Origin: DASXIF01 sp036498145 | GTDB lineage: Bacteria > Actinomycetota > Actinomycetes > Mycobacteriales > Jatrophihabitantaceae | Length of the DNA stretch: 64,000 nucleotides | Direction of reading: 5' to 3' | Assembly: GCA_963708625.1 (NCBI GenBank) | Contig: CAVPSV010000001.1 | Coordinates: forward strand, 28,311 to 92,310 | In this document: positions 1 through 9,629 of the stretch, piece after piece | Position numbering within the stretch: position 1 is the stretch's first letter | Layout: each line of letters starts with the position of its first letter | Program-made: the position numbers and the translations under genes | Notes under the pieces: generated by a model | Told to the model about the DNA's origin: nothing | Seen by the model: the letters and a program-made list of their open reading frames with translations, nothing else | Database searches by the model: none

Positions 1-151
1 AGGGAAAGGACGGCGCCGCCCGCGAACCCAGCTCTACGGCGTGGTGCGAACGAAGCCATGGTGGGTCATGCTATGCACCATCAGCCTCATGAGGCTAGTT
101 ACACCCCAACTGTCACAGGGATCGGACCTGGACAAATGCGGCAGATCCGGC

Positions 152-964
152 ATGACTGCATGGAAGGACCCATCTGTGCCTCGCAACCAGACGCCTTCGA
201 CTCGCATGACGCCGCTCACCATCTTCGGATCGCTGCGCTGGCCGATCGTGCGTCGCCTGATCGAAGCCCAGCCACCGCGCACCATTCTCGAGCTCGGCTG
301 CGGCGTGGGCACCTTCGGCGAGCGGCTGGCCCACATGGCAACGTACGTCGGGGTCGAGCCAGACGACACGTCGTACCAGATCGCCAGTGACCGCATCGGC
401 GCGCAGGGCGGCCAGGTCGTGCACGGTGACCAGAGCACACTGCCCGCCAGCGCGACCTACGACCTGGTATGTGTCTTCGAGGTCATAGAGCACATGCAGG
501 ACGACGCCCGCAGTTCACGGAATGGCTGCGTTTGGTCACTCCCGGCGGGCGCATCATGTTCTCCGTCCCGGCCTTCCAGGAACGTTCAGTCCATTCGACG
601 ATTCGGTCGGGCACTACCGGCGTTACTCGCCGAGCAGATGCGCAACCTGCTTGTCGGTGGCGGCCTGGTGAACGTCGAGACGTTCCTATACGGATGGCCC
701 CTCGGCAACGCCCTCGACCTCATCCGCAATCGCCTGGCAGCGAAGAAGCTGGCCGAGATCAAGGCCATGCCGATCGACGACCGCACTCACGCCAGCGGGC
801 ACAACCTGCGCTTCACCGGCCTCCTCGGCACAGTGACGCAGGCCGCCACATTGCCGTTCCGGTCGCTCTACAAGCTCACGCCCACGCGGGGCACGGGGCT
901 TGTCGCAATAGGGCAGAAACCCTCCTCGACCTACCCGTCGCGCACGAAGGCCAGGCGGATATAG
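152..964 (+). CDS. Class I SAM-dependent methyltransferase (frameshifted)
   Basis: Probably methylates a sugar or lipid-linked glycan intermediate; the substrate is unknown. The SAM-binding motif I ILELGCGVGTFGERLA is clear, followed by the acidic strand YVGVEPDD and the motif IV region VCVFEVIEHM, as in Methyltransf_11/23 proteins. The reading frame changes near 510 (after EHMQDD) into the frame carrying EWLRLVTPGGRIMFSVPAF and returns near 590 for the C-terminal part (PFRSLYKLTPTRGTG). ATG 152 is chosen because KDPSVPRNQTPSTRM ahead of the core looks like genuine N-terminal sequence; ATG 206 is the alternative. The 3' end overlaps the convergent methyltransferase by 34 bp. The family is secure, the exact ends less so. 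Nothing gene-like was seen in bases 1-151. Confidence 0.7.
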   Translation: MTAWKDPSVPRNQTPSTRMTPLTIFGSLRWPIVRRLIEAQPPRTILELGCGVGTFGERLAHMATYVGVEPDDTSYQIASDRIGAQGGQVVHGDQSTLPASATYDLVCVFEVIEHMQDDARSSRNGCVWSLPAGASCSPSRPSRNVQSIRRFGRALPALLAEQMRNLLVGGGLVNVETFLYGWPLGNALDLIRNRLAAKKLAEIKAMPIDDRTHASGHNLRFTGLLGTVTQAATLPFRSLYKLTPTRGTGLVAIGQKPSSTYPSRTKARRI

Positions 965-1728
965 GTGAAGTCCAGCCCGACGCGCTTCCAGTGGGCCGGG
1001 CGCTCCGGGTGCTCGAGCGTGAGCTCGCCGAGCAGCTTCAACCCGCGGCTCTGCGCTTCGGCCACCAGCTTGCGGATCTCCTCTGGAGAGAAGATGTGTA
1101 CCGGCACGCCGTAGGCGAAGCGCCCCGTCGTGTCGGGCGGGCTCTGGTCGTAGTCGGTGGAGACCACCAGGACGCCGCCCGGTCGCAGCAGCCGCGCTGT
1201 CTCCGCAACAAAGGCATCCAGCGGTACGCCGTGCTCGATCACGCTCATGCAGGTGATGGCATCGAACCATCCGTCCCGGTACTGGGTGTGCGTGATGTCG
1301 CCCGGCTCAAAACCGCACGCCGTGATGGCGCGCGACCCGGGTGAACTCGAGTTTGTTTCCGACAAGTTCGCGCACCGAGAACAGCCGTAGCCAGGGCAGC
1401 ACCGATGAGTAGCGCGCGGCGCCGGCGTCCATCACGCGAATGTCACGGCCCAGCCGGTGCAAGACGGTGGACACAGCACCGAGCGCATCCCAGTTCTTCA
1501 ATCGGTCGTGGTGCAGGGGCAAGCTGAGCTTGCGACATTCGGCGATGGCCTCGTCGCACTCGGCCTTGGATCGCAGCACGTCCGTGGGCTCACTCGTCGG
1601 GAACGGGCGTTCCGTGTGCCGGGCGCCAGAGATCGCAGTTGCGCACCTACTCTCGCCCAGAGCACCTGCTCGGCGCCGACCTTGGCCAGGTGGAGCAACG
1701 TGCCCCCAGGTGGCGCGGCCTCTTGCAT
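931..1728 (-). CDS. SAM-dependent methyltransferase (three-frame, frameshifted)
   Basis: The protein has to be read through three frames. The N-terminus starts at ATG 1728 (MQEAAPPGGTLLHLAKVGAE), the middle comprises LRSKAECDEAIAECRKLSLP followed by RVMDAGAARYSSVLPWL, and the C-terminus contains WFDAITCMSVIEHGVPLDAF and LLRPGGVLVVSTDYDQ. The last segment is a classic motif IV/post-IV region of a class I methyltransferase, and MDAGAA.YSSVLPWL stands where motif I normally lies. Frame changes fall near 1620-1650 and near 1330. It lies among glycosyltransferases and sugar-modifying genes, so methylation of a polysaccharide residue is the likely job; this is inference. It ends convergently, overlapping the preceding methyltransferase. 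Confidence 0.65.
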
Positions 1729-1863
1729 CGATTAGTCCTTTCAGCCGAGCGCGGCGCCGAACGTCGGCGACACGGTGGCAAACCCGTCGGCGTGGCACGG
1801 CTGCCGACGGGGACGGGCGGCTCGGGCAGACCTTACCCGGGGCGCCGCGTTAGGGTGAGGCCG

Positions 1864-2555
1864 ATGAGTGCGACTACCCAAACGCTCAAGTCCGCCGTGC
1901 GACTGGGATTGATGTCGCGCCGGACGGCGCGAGAGCCGAAGCAACTGGCGACTCTGCGCTCAGTGCTCAGCTACCTCGAGATCGGCCAAAGCCTGTCCGC
2001 CGAAGATGCCCAGCGACCACTGGCCGTCCGGGACGAGTTCGGGCTGTTCGACCTCGCGTGCAGCGCGTCACCGGGAGCCGCCCGCTGTACCTGGAGTTCG
2101 GTGTGTACGAGGGCCGCTCGATGCGGTGGTGGTCCGGACATCTCACCGCGCCGGATGCGAGCTTGGTCGGCTTCGACAGCTTCGAAGGCTTGCCCGAGGA
2201 CTGGCGGCCGGGACTGGGGACCGGCACCTTCAGCACCGGCCGGATTCCTCAGATCGACGACCCCCGGGTCTCTTTCCAGGTGGGGTGGTTCGACGACACG
2301 CTGCCGAAGTTCGACATACCCGAACACGATCAGCTTGTCGTCAATGTCGATTCAGACCTGTATTCGAGCGCGGTCACGGTTCTTGGCTGGGTTGAGCCGT
2401 ACCTGCGGCCGGGGACGCTGCTCTACTTCGACGAATTCCCCGACCGTGACCACGAGATGCGGGCGTTCGCGGAATTGCGAGCTCGCTCAGCGCGAACGTT
2501 CACGCCGATCGGTATCGCGCACGGCGGCATTCACTGGCTGTTCGAGGTGTCCTGA
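1864..2555 (+). CDS. TylF/macrocin O-methyltransferase-like protein (one frameshift)
   Basis: Resembles the TylF/MycF-type class I O-methyltransferases that act on sugar hydroxyls. The first 65 residues (ATG 1864) are a helical N-terminal segment. After a frame change near 2045-2060 the core reads LYLEFGVYEGRSMRWWSGHL (motif I), VGFDSFEGLPEDW (motif II, with the FDSFEGLP signature of this family), LVVNVDSDLYSSAVTVL and GTLLYFDEFPDRDHEMRAFA. About 230 residues in total, normal for the family. It ends FEVS at 2555 and overlaps the convergent membrane gene by 25 bp. Sugar methylation in the surrounding glycan locus is inferred from family and context. Confidence 0.8.
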
Positions 2556-3503
2556 ACGGCGACCTGGGCTGCACGAACCCGCGCTCGAGCCCGAGCCTGC
2601 ACCACCGCACCTGAGGCGACAGTCAGGTCACTGAGTGTCGACAGCGCGCGGGACAGCAGTGCGACCGCCAGCGCTGGCCCGACGTGCAACACCGGTGAGA
2701 GTGCGGCGACCAGCGCGGTTTCCCGCACGCCCGCCCCGGCCGGTGCCGGGATGAACAGCACACCCGCCGCGAATGCCAGCGCGAACCCGCCGACGGCGAT
2801 GAAGAGGCTGCGCACGCCGGGGGCGCCGATGCCTGCAACCAGCAGGTAGCCCTGCACACCGGTGAGCAGCCATACAAGCAGTTGCCAGGCAGCGGCCCGG
2901 GTGAGGCTGGACAGCCCGAACGGCCGCTCCAGCGGGGGGCGGCGGAACAGGCCGCACAGCCGGTTCACCACCGGATTGAGTACCGGCGGCAGCAGGGAGC
3001 AAAGCAAGATGGGGATGGCCAACAACGCCCACCAGTAGTGCGTCAACGCCCGGGGCGAGTTGAGCGGCAGGAACACCGCTGCGACCAGCAACCCGCATAG
3101 CACGGTCAGCACGACCCCGACCAGGCTCGCGACCAGCCCACGGGTACGCGGGACGTCGTACTCCGGCCAGTTCGGTCTGCCCGACGACCGCCCATACCGA
3201 GCCCGGAAGGTACTTGCCGAGCTGCCCCAGGTACACGACCCGCGCCGCGGCGCTGAGTGGAATGGGCGATCCCAGCCCGGCCAGCAACTCCCGAAACACG
3301 AGCATTGATAGCGCTGTGCCCAAGAGCATGACAGCGAATGCCGCGACCACCCAGCCCCAGGAGACCTGCGAGAACGCATCGGCAAGCTTGTGCCGCTCGG
3401 AGACGATAGCCCAGATGCCCAGCCCGATCGCGACGACCAGGAACGCGGGACGTGCGGCCCGGGCCAGGCGGCTGCGGGCCGAGGGCTGGCTTGCCTCGCT
3501 CAC
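2531..3503 (-). CDS. Flippase-like integral membrane protein, UPF0104/YbhN type (one frameshift)
   Basis: A polytopic inner-membrane protein of the lysylphosphatidylglycerol-synthase transmembrane-region superfamily, which includes proteins proposed to flip or handle lipid-linked sugars. At least seven hydrophobic segments are visible, for example AFLVVAIGLGIWAIV, VVAAFAVMLLGTALSMLVF, ALLAIPILLCSLLPPVL and VGGFALAFAAGVLFIPAPAG. The signature LGQLGKYLPGSVWAVVGQ lies in the first half and the conserved PAPAGAGVRE near the C-terminus. A frame change occurs near 3140. The start is GTG 3503, overlapping the gmhB stop in a GTGA arrangement, so it is the last gene of the heptose operon running leftward. 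Lipid-linked intermediate translocation is inference. Confidence 0.75.
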
Positions 3504-4024
3504 GCTAGCCCTCGCAGTACCAAGTCCGCGGCGGTCGCGAAGTCCGGCACGGTGCGTATTGCCATTGTCGGCACCGGTGCCGCTGCGATCCTGATAGCCG
3601 GCACGCCGATCGTCACGGCAGCCTGGACGTCGGATTCGGCATCGCCGACCAGCACCGAGGTGGCCAGGTCGATGCCCGGATCGTCTCGCACAGCTTGCAG
3701 CAGCAGGCCTGGCAGCGGCTTGCGGCAATCGCACTGTCCATCCGCGTGCGGGCAATAGTAGGTGCGGTCGACATGCGCGCCCTCGGCGAGCGCTCGTCGA
3801 GGCGCGGTGACCGCGGCCAGGTCATCGGGCTGAACCGACCGCGGGCAACGCCGCGTTGGTTGGAGACCACCAGAAGTCGTCGGCCAGCCTCATTGAGCCG
3901 GCGCACGCCGTCGCCGACACCCGGCAGCAGCGTCAATTCCCCGGGTTGCTGAGTAGTCCCCCTCGTCGGCCTTGACGTTGATCGTCCCGTCGCGGTCGAG
4001 GAACACCGTGCCGAACCGGCCCAT
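3500..4024 (-). CDS. gmhB: D-glycero-D-manno-heptose-1,7-bisphosphate 7-phosphatase (frameshifted)
   Basis: HAD-superfamily phosphatase. The N-terminal catalytic motif VFLDRDGTIN carries the two aspartates, followed by LLPGVGDGVRRLNEAGRRLL and the motif II region VVSNQRGVARG. A later frame holds the GmhB-type zinc-binding tract with the pattern CPHxxGxCxCRKP, and the last segment VLVGDAESDVQAAVTIGV is HAD motif IV. At least two frame changes lie between about 3790 and 3950. Total length is about 175 residues, normal for GmhB. ATG 4024 overlaps the gmhA stop (TGATG) and the stop overlaps the downstream GTG. It works between HddA and the nucleotidyltransferase step in GDP-heptose synthesis; no hddC was found in this window. 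Confidence 0.8.
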
Positions 4025-4620
4025 CAGGCCCCGACCGTAGCGGGGGTAGACGGTCGCCTCGACGATCTCGCAGATGTGTGGCCCAGGTGCATGCACGCCT
4101 CCTGCACCCGGGGCGTGTCGGCGGTGGGCACCTGGATACAGATGTCGGCGACGTCGGCCGCACCGCCCCCGGCCGCCCGGTCAGCGCGACCGCGTCATGC
4201 CGAGCTCGCGGCCGACCTCAGCGCCGCGACCACGTTGCCGAGTTGCCGCTGGTGGTCAGCCCGATAGCGACGTCACCGGGCCGGCCGAGACCGCGCACCT
4301 GGCGTGCGAAGACCTCGTCGTAGGAGTAGTCGTTGCCGATCGCGGTCATCGCGGCGGTGCGAGTCGGGCAGGCTGACCGAGGCCAGGGACGGGCGGTCGT
4401 AGTAGAACCGGCCGAGCAACTCGGCCGCCAGATGGCCGGCGTCCATCGACGACCCGCCGTTGCCGAAGAAGAGCACCTTGTTGCCGGCCGAGCGCGTCAC
4501 GATGTCGCCGGCCACCTGCGGCCGCCTGCTCGATGCAATCGCTGGACGCAGAGCATGCCGTCTTGAGCCGCGCTCTCGCTCGAGGTCGGCGCTGACAGCG
4601 CCCCGCTCGGCCGGCTTCAC
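4024..4620 (-). CDS. gmhA: Sedoheptulose-7-phosphate isomerase (frameshifted)
   Basis: SIS-domain enzyme that makes D-glycero-D-manno-heptose 7-phosphate from sedoheptulose 7-phosphate. The signature NKVLFFGNGGSSMDAGHLAA followed by ELLGRFYYDRPSLASVSL is readable in one frame. The AMTAIGNDYSYDEVFARQ and GLTTSGNS segments and the C-terminal DTPRVQEA..MHLGPHICEIVEA region lie in the other frames. Several indels are needed, but from GTG 4620 (overlapping the hddA stop as GTGA) to the TGA overlapping gmhB ATG the span is 597 bp, exactly 199 codons and the usual GmhA length. That consistency supports sequencing indels rather than a decayed gene. Confidence 0.8.
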
Positions 4621-5619
4621 GGCCCGCCATGTGGTCACCCCTTCGCGTTCGAAGCTGAACTCGGACACGACGCGCCCATCGGCTCCAGCGCCTCGGCGAC
4701 CCGGTGCTTATGGTCGAAGTCGCAGAAGAACAGCATGTAACCCCCGCCGCCGGCGCCGGTGACCTTCCCGCCGAGCGCGCCGTGGCGCAGGCCCGGTCGT
4801 AGGCCTCGTCGATCCGCGGCGTCGTGATCAGCGGCGACATCTTCTTCTTCTGCACCCAGGCCTCGCCGAGCAGGTCGCCGAAGTCGCGCAGCTCACCGCG
4901 CAGCAGCGCGCTCTTCATCGCGATGGCTAGTTCCTTCTGAGCGCGCAGCCCTGCCACGCATCGCCTGCTTCGACTCGACCCGGGCAGTCTGGTCCGCGAT
5001 GATGTTGCGTGGACTCACGGGTCACGCCGGTGAAGCAGAGCATCAGGCTGAACTCGAGCTCGTTCACCACGGATTCGCTGATCCGCAGCGGGATTCACCA
5101 CGACCCGGTCGCCGAACTCCATGAAGTTGAAGCCGCCAAAGGTCGCCGCGTAGTGGTCTTGAAGGCCGCCCTTGATACCCAGGTCCTCCCGCTCGATCGA
5201 AAGGCGAGTGTCGGCGATCTCGTACTCGGTCAGCGGCAGACCGTAGTGCTCCTGCAACAGCGCGACCAGCGCCACCATCACGGTCGAGGACGAGCCGAGA
5301 CCGGAGCCGGGCGGGGCGCTGGAGCGCAGCACCAGGTCGTAGCCACCGGATCGGCTGCCCCAGCCGCTTGATCGCCGCCTTCACCAGGTCGAGCTCGCCG
5401 TCGAAGGCCAGCTCGTCGTCGACGGAGGTCGAGTGAGATCCCGAAGTCGACGCTCTCCACCGTGATGCGGCGGTCGTCGCGGCGGCTGCAACGATCCGTA
5501 GGCATAACGGTCGATCGTCGCGGAGAGCACGATGCCACCCTCAGTCTCCGGGAACGGGCGACGTCGGTGCCGCCGCCAGCGAAGCTGACCCGCAACGGGG
5601 CCTTGGCCCGAATCACCAT
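4617..5619 (-). CDS. hddA: D-glycero-alpha-D-manno-heptose-7-phosphate kinase (frameshifted)
   Basis: GHMP-family kinase acting after GmhA in the GDP-heptose branch. The N-terminus MVIRAKAPLRVSFAGGGTDV is the diagnostic start of HddA-type kinases. The GHMP glycine-rich ATP motif appears as LRSSAPPGSGLGSSST, followed by HYGLPLTEYEIADTRLSIER and LGIKGGLQDHYAATFGGFNF. The C-terminal motif GGKVTGAGGGGYMLFF is split across frames near 4740-4790, then EFSFEREGVTTWRA. Frame changes are seen near 5550, 5440, 5350, 5090, 4960 and 4780. About 334 codons in total, the family's usual size. Starts 19 nt after the upstream glycosyltransferase stop. Confidence 0.82.
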
Positions 5620-5638
5620 GCTGGGCTGTGCCTACCTC

Positions 5639-6785
5639 TCAGAACTCGGCGAACCGGTTGCCTCGTCGAGCAACGCCGCGACGTCCGCCAGGCCGGACCG
5701 GCGTCGGGTCGAGTGACATTGCCCCGCAGCCGAAGGGCCTCCCCGGGGCGTAGAACCGTTCGATGCCGCCGGCCAGCGCGGCCACGTCGTCGGCCTCGCA
5801 CACGATACCGTCCACGCCGTCGGTCACCGCGTCGGCGAGGGCCCCGGTGCGGGTGGCGATCACCGGGCGGTCGTGCTCGAAGGCCAGCAAGGCGTTCTGC
5901 GAACCGTGGCCGACCGGTAGGGCAGACCAGGGCATCACTGGCGCGAACACGGCCGGAAGCTCGGCCGCCTCGAGGTAGCCCTCCCGCAGCGAGACCCGTT
6001 CGGCCAGCCCCAGCTCGGTGATCAGATCCCGCTTCGTCTCCGCCCACCCCCCCAGAACTCGCCGGCCACCATAGCCCCGGGGCCGCGCCGCGGCCACTCG
6101 CCAGCGGCCGCGGAGCAAGATATCCAGGCCCTTGTAGTGGCGGACCAGCCCGAAGAACAACAACTGGTCGTACACCGGCCGCGGTCTGGTCGGTGGGCAC
6201 GCCGCCGACCGCGTGCGCGGCTACCGCCGGGCAGGTGTGAGGGCAGGTCGGCGACACGAGCCTCAGTGTCGGTCAGCTCGCGGGCAAGCTCTGCTGGGCC
6301 GGCGAGTGCACCAACAAGCGATCGGCGCGCGCGTACAGGGCCCGGACCAGCGGCGGTCGAACGCGCGGGCTTCATGCGGCAGCACGTTGTTCACGATCAG
6401 CACGATCCGAGGATGACGTCGGCGCCTGTCGCGTCGGCCGCGCAGCCCGCGAATGACGCCGAGGTAGGGCACGTATTGCACCACCGAATGGCATTGCAGT
6501 ACGACCACGTCCTGGTTTCGAAGCGTCTCCCGGCAAGGAGCCAGCCCAGTGGCGACCGCCAGGACAGCCGCCGCTGCGTCGCCGCGAACAGTGGTAGCTC
6601 CGGCTCCTCACGGTGAGCTGGCCCGGGTACAGCAGCTTCGGATATTGCGCGCGCCACGATTCGAGCCGGGTGTCGTGCCCCGCGGCCGCCAGGCGGTGCC
6701 CCAGTTCGGTGGTGTGGTGCGCGGCGCCACCCTTGTACGGGTGGGCCGGGCCGATGACGGTGACGTGCAGCGAGGCGGCGCTCAC
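5639..6785 (-). CDS. Glycosyltransferase family 4 (GT-B fold, frameshifted)
   Basis: GT4-type glycosyltransferase that would add a sugar to the polysaccharide on the cytoplasmic face. The N-terminal Rossmann start TVIGPAHPYKGGAAHHTTEL is typical. After several frame changes the middle reads VVLQCHSVVQYVPYLGVIRG and RIVLIVNNVLPHEARAF. The C-terminal donor-binding domain reads LLFFGLVRHYKGLDILL, VSLREGYLEAAELPAVFA and HGSQNALLAFEHDRPVIATR, with the GT4 E/H-rich region next to TGALADAVTDGVDGIVCE. GTG 6785 overlaps the stop of the GT2 gene (GTGA). About 382 codons if indels are corrected, a normal GT4 size. Confidence 0.78.
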
Positions 6786-7825
6786 GTGCGTGCGCGTGAG
6801 CCGACCGCGCTGCCGGCCTGCAACTCGGCCGGGAATCGCATGCCGGCCAGGTCAGCTGCGTCGTTGGTGAACTCGCCTGACCCGAAGCGCATCTTCTTGG
6901 TGTGTTCCAGGGTGTCCTCGATCAGCATCCGGTTCGTCCGGATCAGGTCGGAGATGATGCCGAGGATCACGCTCAGGAACGGCGATGATCAGCAGCACCG
7001 CGCCGACCAGCAGCGACTGCAGGTGGCCGCCCGGGTCGTTGTCGGCGAACTGCAGGACGGCCCAGCGGACGAACGGCACCAGGCCGAGCACGCCGAACAC
7101 CGCGGCCAGCGCGATGAAGATCACGTACGGCTTGTACATGATGTAGCGCGCGGATGATCGCGCCGGCCGACTTCAGCACGTGCTGCCACATGTGACTTGA
7201 ACAGCCGCGACTCGCGGGTCTTCGGGTTGGTGACGACCGGGATGCTGGCGATCTTCAGCTTCTTGTTGCCCGCCTGGATGATCGTCTCCATGCAGTAGCT
7301 GAACCGGGTGATGGTGTTCAGCAGCATGAGGCTCTCGCGCGAGTAGGCCCGGAACCCGCTCGCCGCGTCGGGCAGTTCGGTGCCGGCGGCGAGGTTGACG
7401 ATCCGGCTGCCGAACTTCTGCAGCGCGATCTTGACCGGCGAGAAGTGCTCGACCAGGTGCACCTGGCGGTCGGCGATCACGATCTCGGCCGTCGCCGGCG
7501 AGGATCGGCTGCACCAGATCGGGGATGCGCTCCTGCGGGTACTGGTTGTCGCCGTCGGTGTTGACCACGATGTCGGCGCCGAGTTCGAGCGCGCGCTGCA
7601 CGCCGTCGTGGAAGGACCGGCCCAGCCCGCGGTTGCGCGCGTGCCGGACGAAGTGGGTGACGCCGTGCGCCTGGGCCACCTCGACGGTGCGGTCGGTGGA
7701 CCCGTCGTCGATGACCAGGACGATGATCTCGTCGATGCCGGGGATCTGCTTCGGGATCGACGTCGAGGACGAGCGGAAGGGTCTCCTCCTCGTTCAGGCA
7801 CGGGCACCTGGACGACCAGTCTCAC
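6782..7825 (-). CDS. Polyprenyl-phosphate glycosyltransferase-like GT2 with C-terminal membrane segments (frameshifted)
   Basis: GT2 enzyme of the dolichyl/polyprenyl-phosphate mannosyltransferase type, expected to charge a polyprenyl phosphate with a sugar. It starts with RLVVQVPV at GTG 7825. The frames then carry HFVRHARNRGLGRSFHDGVQ, IVVNTDGDNQYPQERIPDL (the DxD-like D-G-D-N-Q-Y motif), IVIADRQVHL and SGFRAYSRESLMLLNT. The C-terminal part has two hydrophobic segments, YVIFIALAAVFGVLGLVPF and LLVGAVLLIIAV, then a cytoplasmic tail with RTNRMLIEDTLEHTKKMRFG. At least four indels interrupt it. Total 348 codons. It diverges from the acyltransferase gene across 62 bp that must hold both promoters. 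Confidence 0.82.
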
Positions 7826-7887
7826 AGACCCGAATCTACCGGTCGCGGTAGGTTCGGGGTCGCCAATACGACACAGGAACGGCGAAG

Positions 7888-8631
7888 GTGGCGATGTCCG
7901 AGCTTCGGGACTACTGGCGGAATGTGCGCCGGCTGGCCCGCGCCCGCGAGACCTCGGTCCCAGCGTTTCTGGGCGGCGTGCTGCGCAACCGGGTGCTGGC
8001 CAGGCGCGCCATCTGGATCGGCTCACGCACGGTGATCGACGGTGTCGAGCGCATCCAGGTCGAGCCGGGCGGCTCTCTGCGGGTCGGCATCGGTGATTTC
8101 GGTCTCACCAGCAAGGCGGATGTCTCCGTCATCCGGGTACGCGACGGCGCGCGGTTCAGCGTCGACGGTGTGGTGAGCCTGCAGCGCGGCGTGCGGATCG
8201 TCGTGGACGGCGGCGAGCTTCGGATCGGGCACGGCACCAACATCAACGGTCTGAGCAAGATCCTGGTCGGCGCAGGCGTCAGCATCGGCGCCGAGTGCAC
8301 CTTCTCCTGGGACGTGCAGATCCTCGACCACGACTTCCACACCCTCACCGTCGCCGGTGTCACTGCGCCGGAGAAGCTCCCGGTGATGATCGGTGACCGG
8401 GTCTGGCTCGGCACCGGCGTCATCGTGTTGAAGGGCGTGACGATCGGCGATGGCGCCGTGGTCGCGGCCGGTGCTGTGGTCACCCGCGACGTGCCGGCCG
8501 GCGCGATCGTGGCCGGGGTGCCGGCTCGCGTGGTCGGCCAGGCCGACGGGTGGGGCAATCCGGCGCTCACCACACCGGATGCCGCCGAGGCGGCGGCCCG
8601 GGTCGACTTCTCCGCTATACAGGATCGGTAA
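7888..8631 (+). CDS. Left-handed beta-helix (hexapeptide-repeat) acyltransferase
   Basis: Sugar O- or N-acyltransferase of the LbH superfamily, most likely acetylating a glycan residue using acetyl-CoA. The intact 247-residue ORF has a helical N-terminus and then repeated hexapeptides from about residue 60 to 215, for example VSIGAECTFSW, VMIGDRVWLGTGVIVLKGV and TIGDGAVVAAGAVVTRDV. The final coil ends AIVAGVPARVVG, a hallmark of CysE/LacA/WbbJ-like enzymes. DHDFHT carries the putative catalytic histidine. GTG 7888 is preferred because AGGA lies 9 nt upstream; ATG 7894 is in frame. Specific acceptor unknown. Confidence 0.85.
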   Translation: MAMSELRDYWRNVRRLARARETSVPAFLGGVLRNRVLARRAIWIGSRTVIDGVERIQVEPGGSLRVGIGDFGLTSKADVSVIRVRDGARFSVDGVVSLQRGVRIVVDGGELRIGHGTNINGLSKILVGAGVSIGAECTFSWDVQILDHDFHTLTVAGVTAPEKLPVMIGDRVWLGTGVIVLKGVTIGDGAVVAAGAVVTRDVPAGAIVAGVPARVVGQADGWGNPALTTPDAAEAAARVDFSAIQDR

Positions 8632-8670
8632 ACCAGGGATCGACGCACCGACCCCCGTGAGGATGCCGAC

Positions 8671-9629
8671 GTGAGCCTCGCCCGCAACCTCTACCGCCGG
8701 CTGCCGCCGCCGCTGCACAAGCCGGCCGCCGCCGTCATCTCTCGCGCCCGTGACCTCCGTCGCCGCCGCTCCGATCGACACCAGCCGAGCTGAGTGCGGC
8801 CGAGATCCGCGATGCCAGGATCCGCCCGTGGCGGACGGCCGCCGCGGCATCCGGCTCCGAGGAGACGAGCCGGTGCAACATCTGCGGTTGGCATGGCGGC
8901 CAGTTCGCTACCGGCTACCACAGCGAGGGAGCGCTGTGCCCACACTGCGGCAGCATCGCCCGCGACCGCTTCCTCTATTGGTGCTGGACGCAGCGCACGC
9001 CGTACCGAAGCGAGAGCCGGGTGCTCGAGACCAGCCCACGCCTTGATGATCGCTACCGGGCGACGATGGTCGAACGCGTTCATTACACCTGCAGCGACTA
9101 CGACGAGTCGGCGCACCGGGGCGCGATCAAGCTCGACCTTCAGGACGCTGCCCTGCCCGACGACAGCATCGACGTGGTACTGACCCCACACGTACTCGAG
9201 CACGTGCCGGACACCACCAGAGTGCTCGCGGAGTTGTACCGCTTCCTGGCGCCCGGCGGGGACGTCTTCGTGCAGATCCCGATGCCGCAGGCAGTCACCG
9301 CGCCGCCCACCAAGCCGGAATACCACGGCGACAACACGCTGGTCTACTGGCGCTTCGGCTGGGACCTGCGACAGCAGATCGAGGCGGCGGGGTTCGTCGT
9401 CGAGTGTCTGGTCACCGCCGACCTCAAATCCCGCATCGAGCAGGGACGATTCGACTCGGGCTACGGCGGTGACGACTGCGACGAGGTCGACCTGCTCTCG
9501 CACGCGACCGTGTCGGACCTGACCGTCGTGGCCAGCACCGAAGAGTCGCAGCGGTACGGATTCCTACCGGACTTCATGTTCATGACCTGGCACGCGCACA
9601 AATCCGGTAGCACCGTCAGCCGGCGCTAA
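8671..9629 (+). CDS. Methyltransferase with N-terminal zinc-ribbon (one frameshift)
   Basis: SAM-dependent methyltransferase of the Methyltransf_11 type. From GTG 8671 the first 40 residues (LARNLYRRLPPPLHKPAAAV) end at a TGA at 8791. One base earlier the continuing frame opens as LSAAEIRDARIRPW and runs to 9629. It contains a zinc-ribbon-like pair CNICGW...CPHCGS, then LDLQDAALPDDSIDVVLTPH and LEHVPDTTRVLAELYRFLAP, the usual motif IV/V region, and a C-terminal ADLKSRIEQGRFDSG part. The Cys-pair followed by FLYWCWTQRTPYRSESRVLE resembles methyltransferases found in polysaccharide loci. A single indel near 8785 explains the break. Ends 13 bp inside the convergent membrane gene. Confidence 0.75.

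Noticed and set aside
3890..4096. Apparent GmhA-GmhB fusion in one frame
   Set aside because: The frame joins the GmhA C-terminus to GmhB only because of indels; a TGATG overlap and normal separate lengths (199 and 175 codons) favour two genes.
152..7825. Reading the frameshifted glycan genes as true pseudogenes
   Set aside because: Intact ribosome sites, GTGA overlaps, full family lengths after correction and the same defect in housekeeping genes point to consensus errors.
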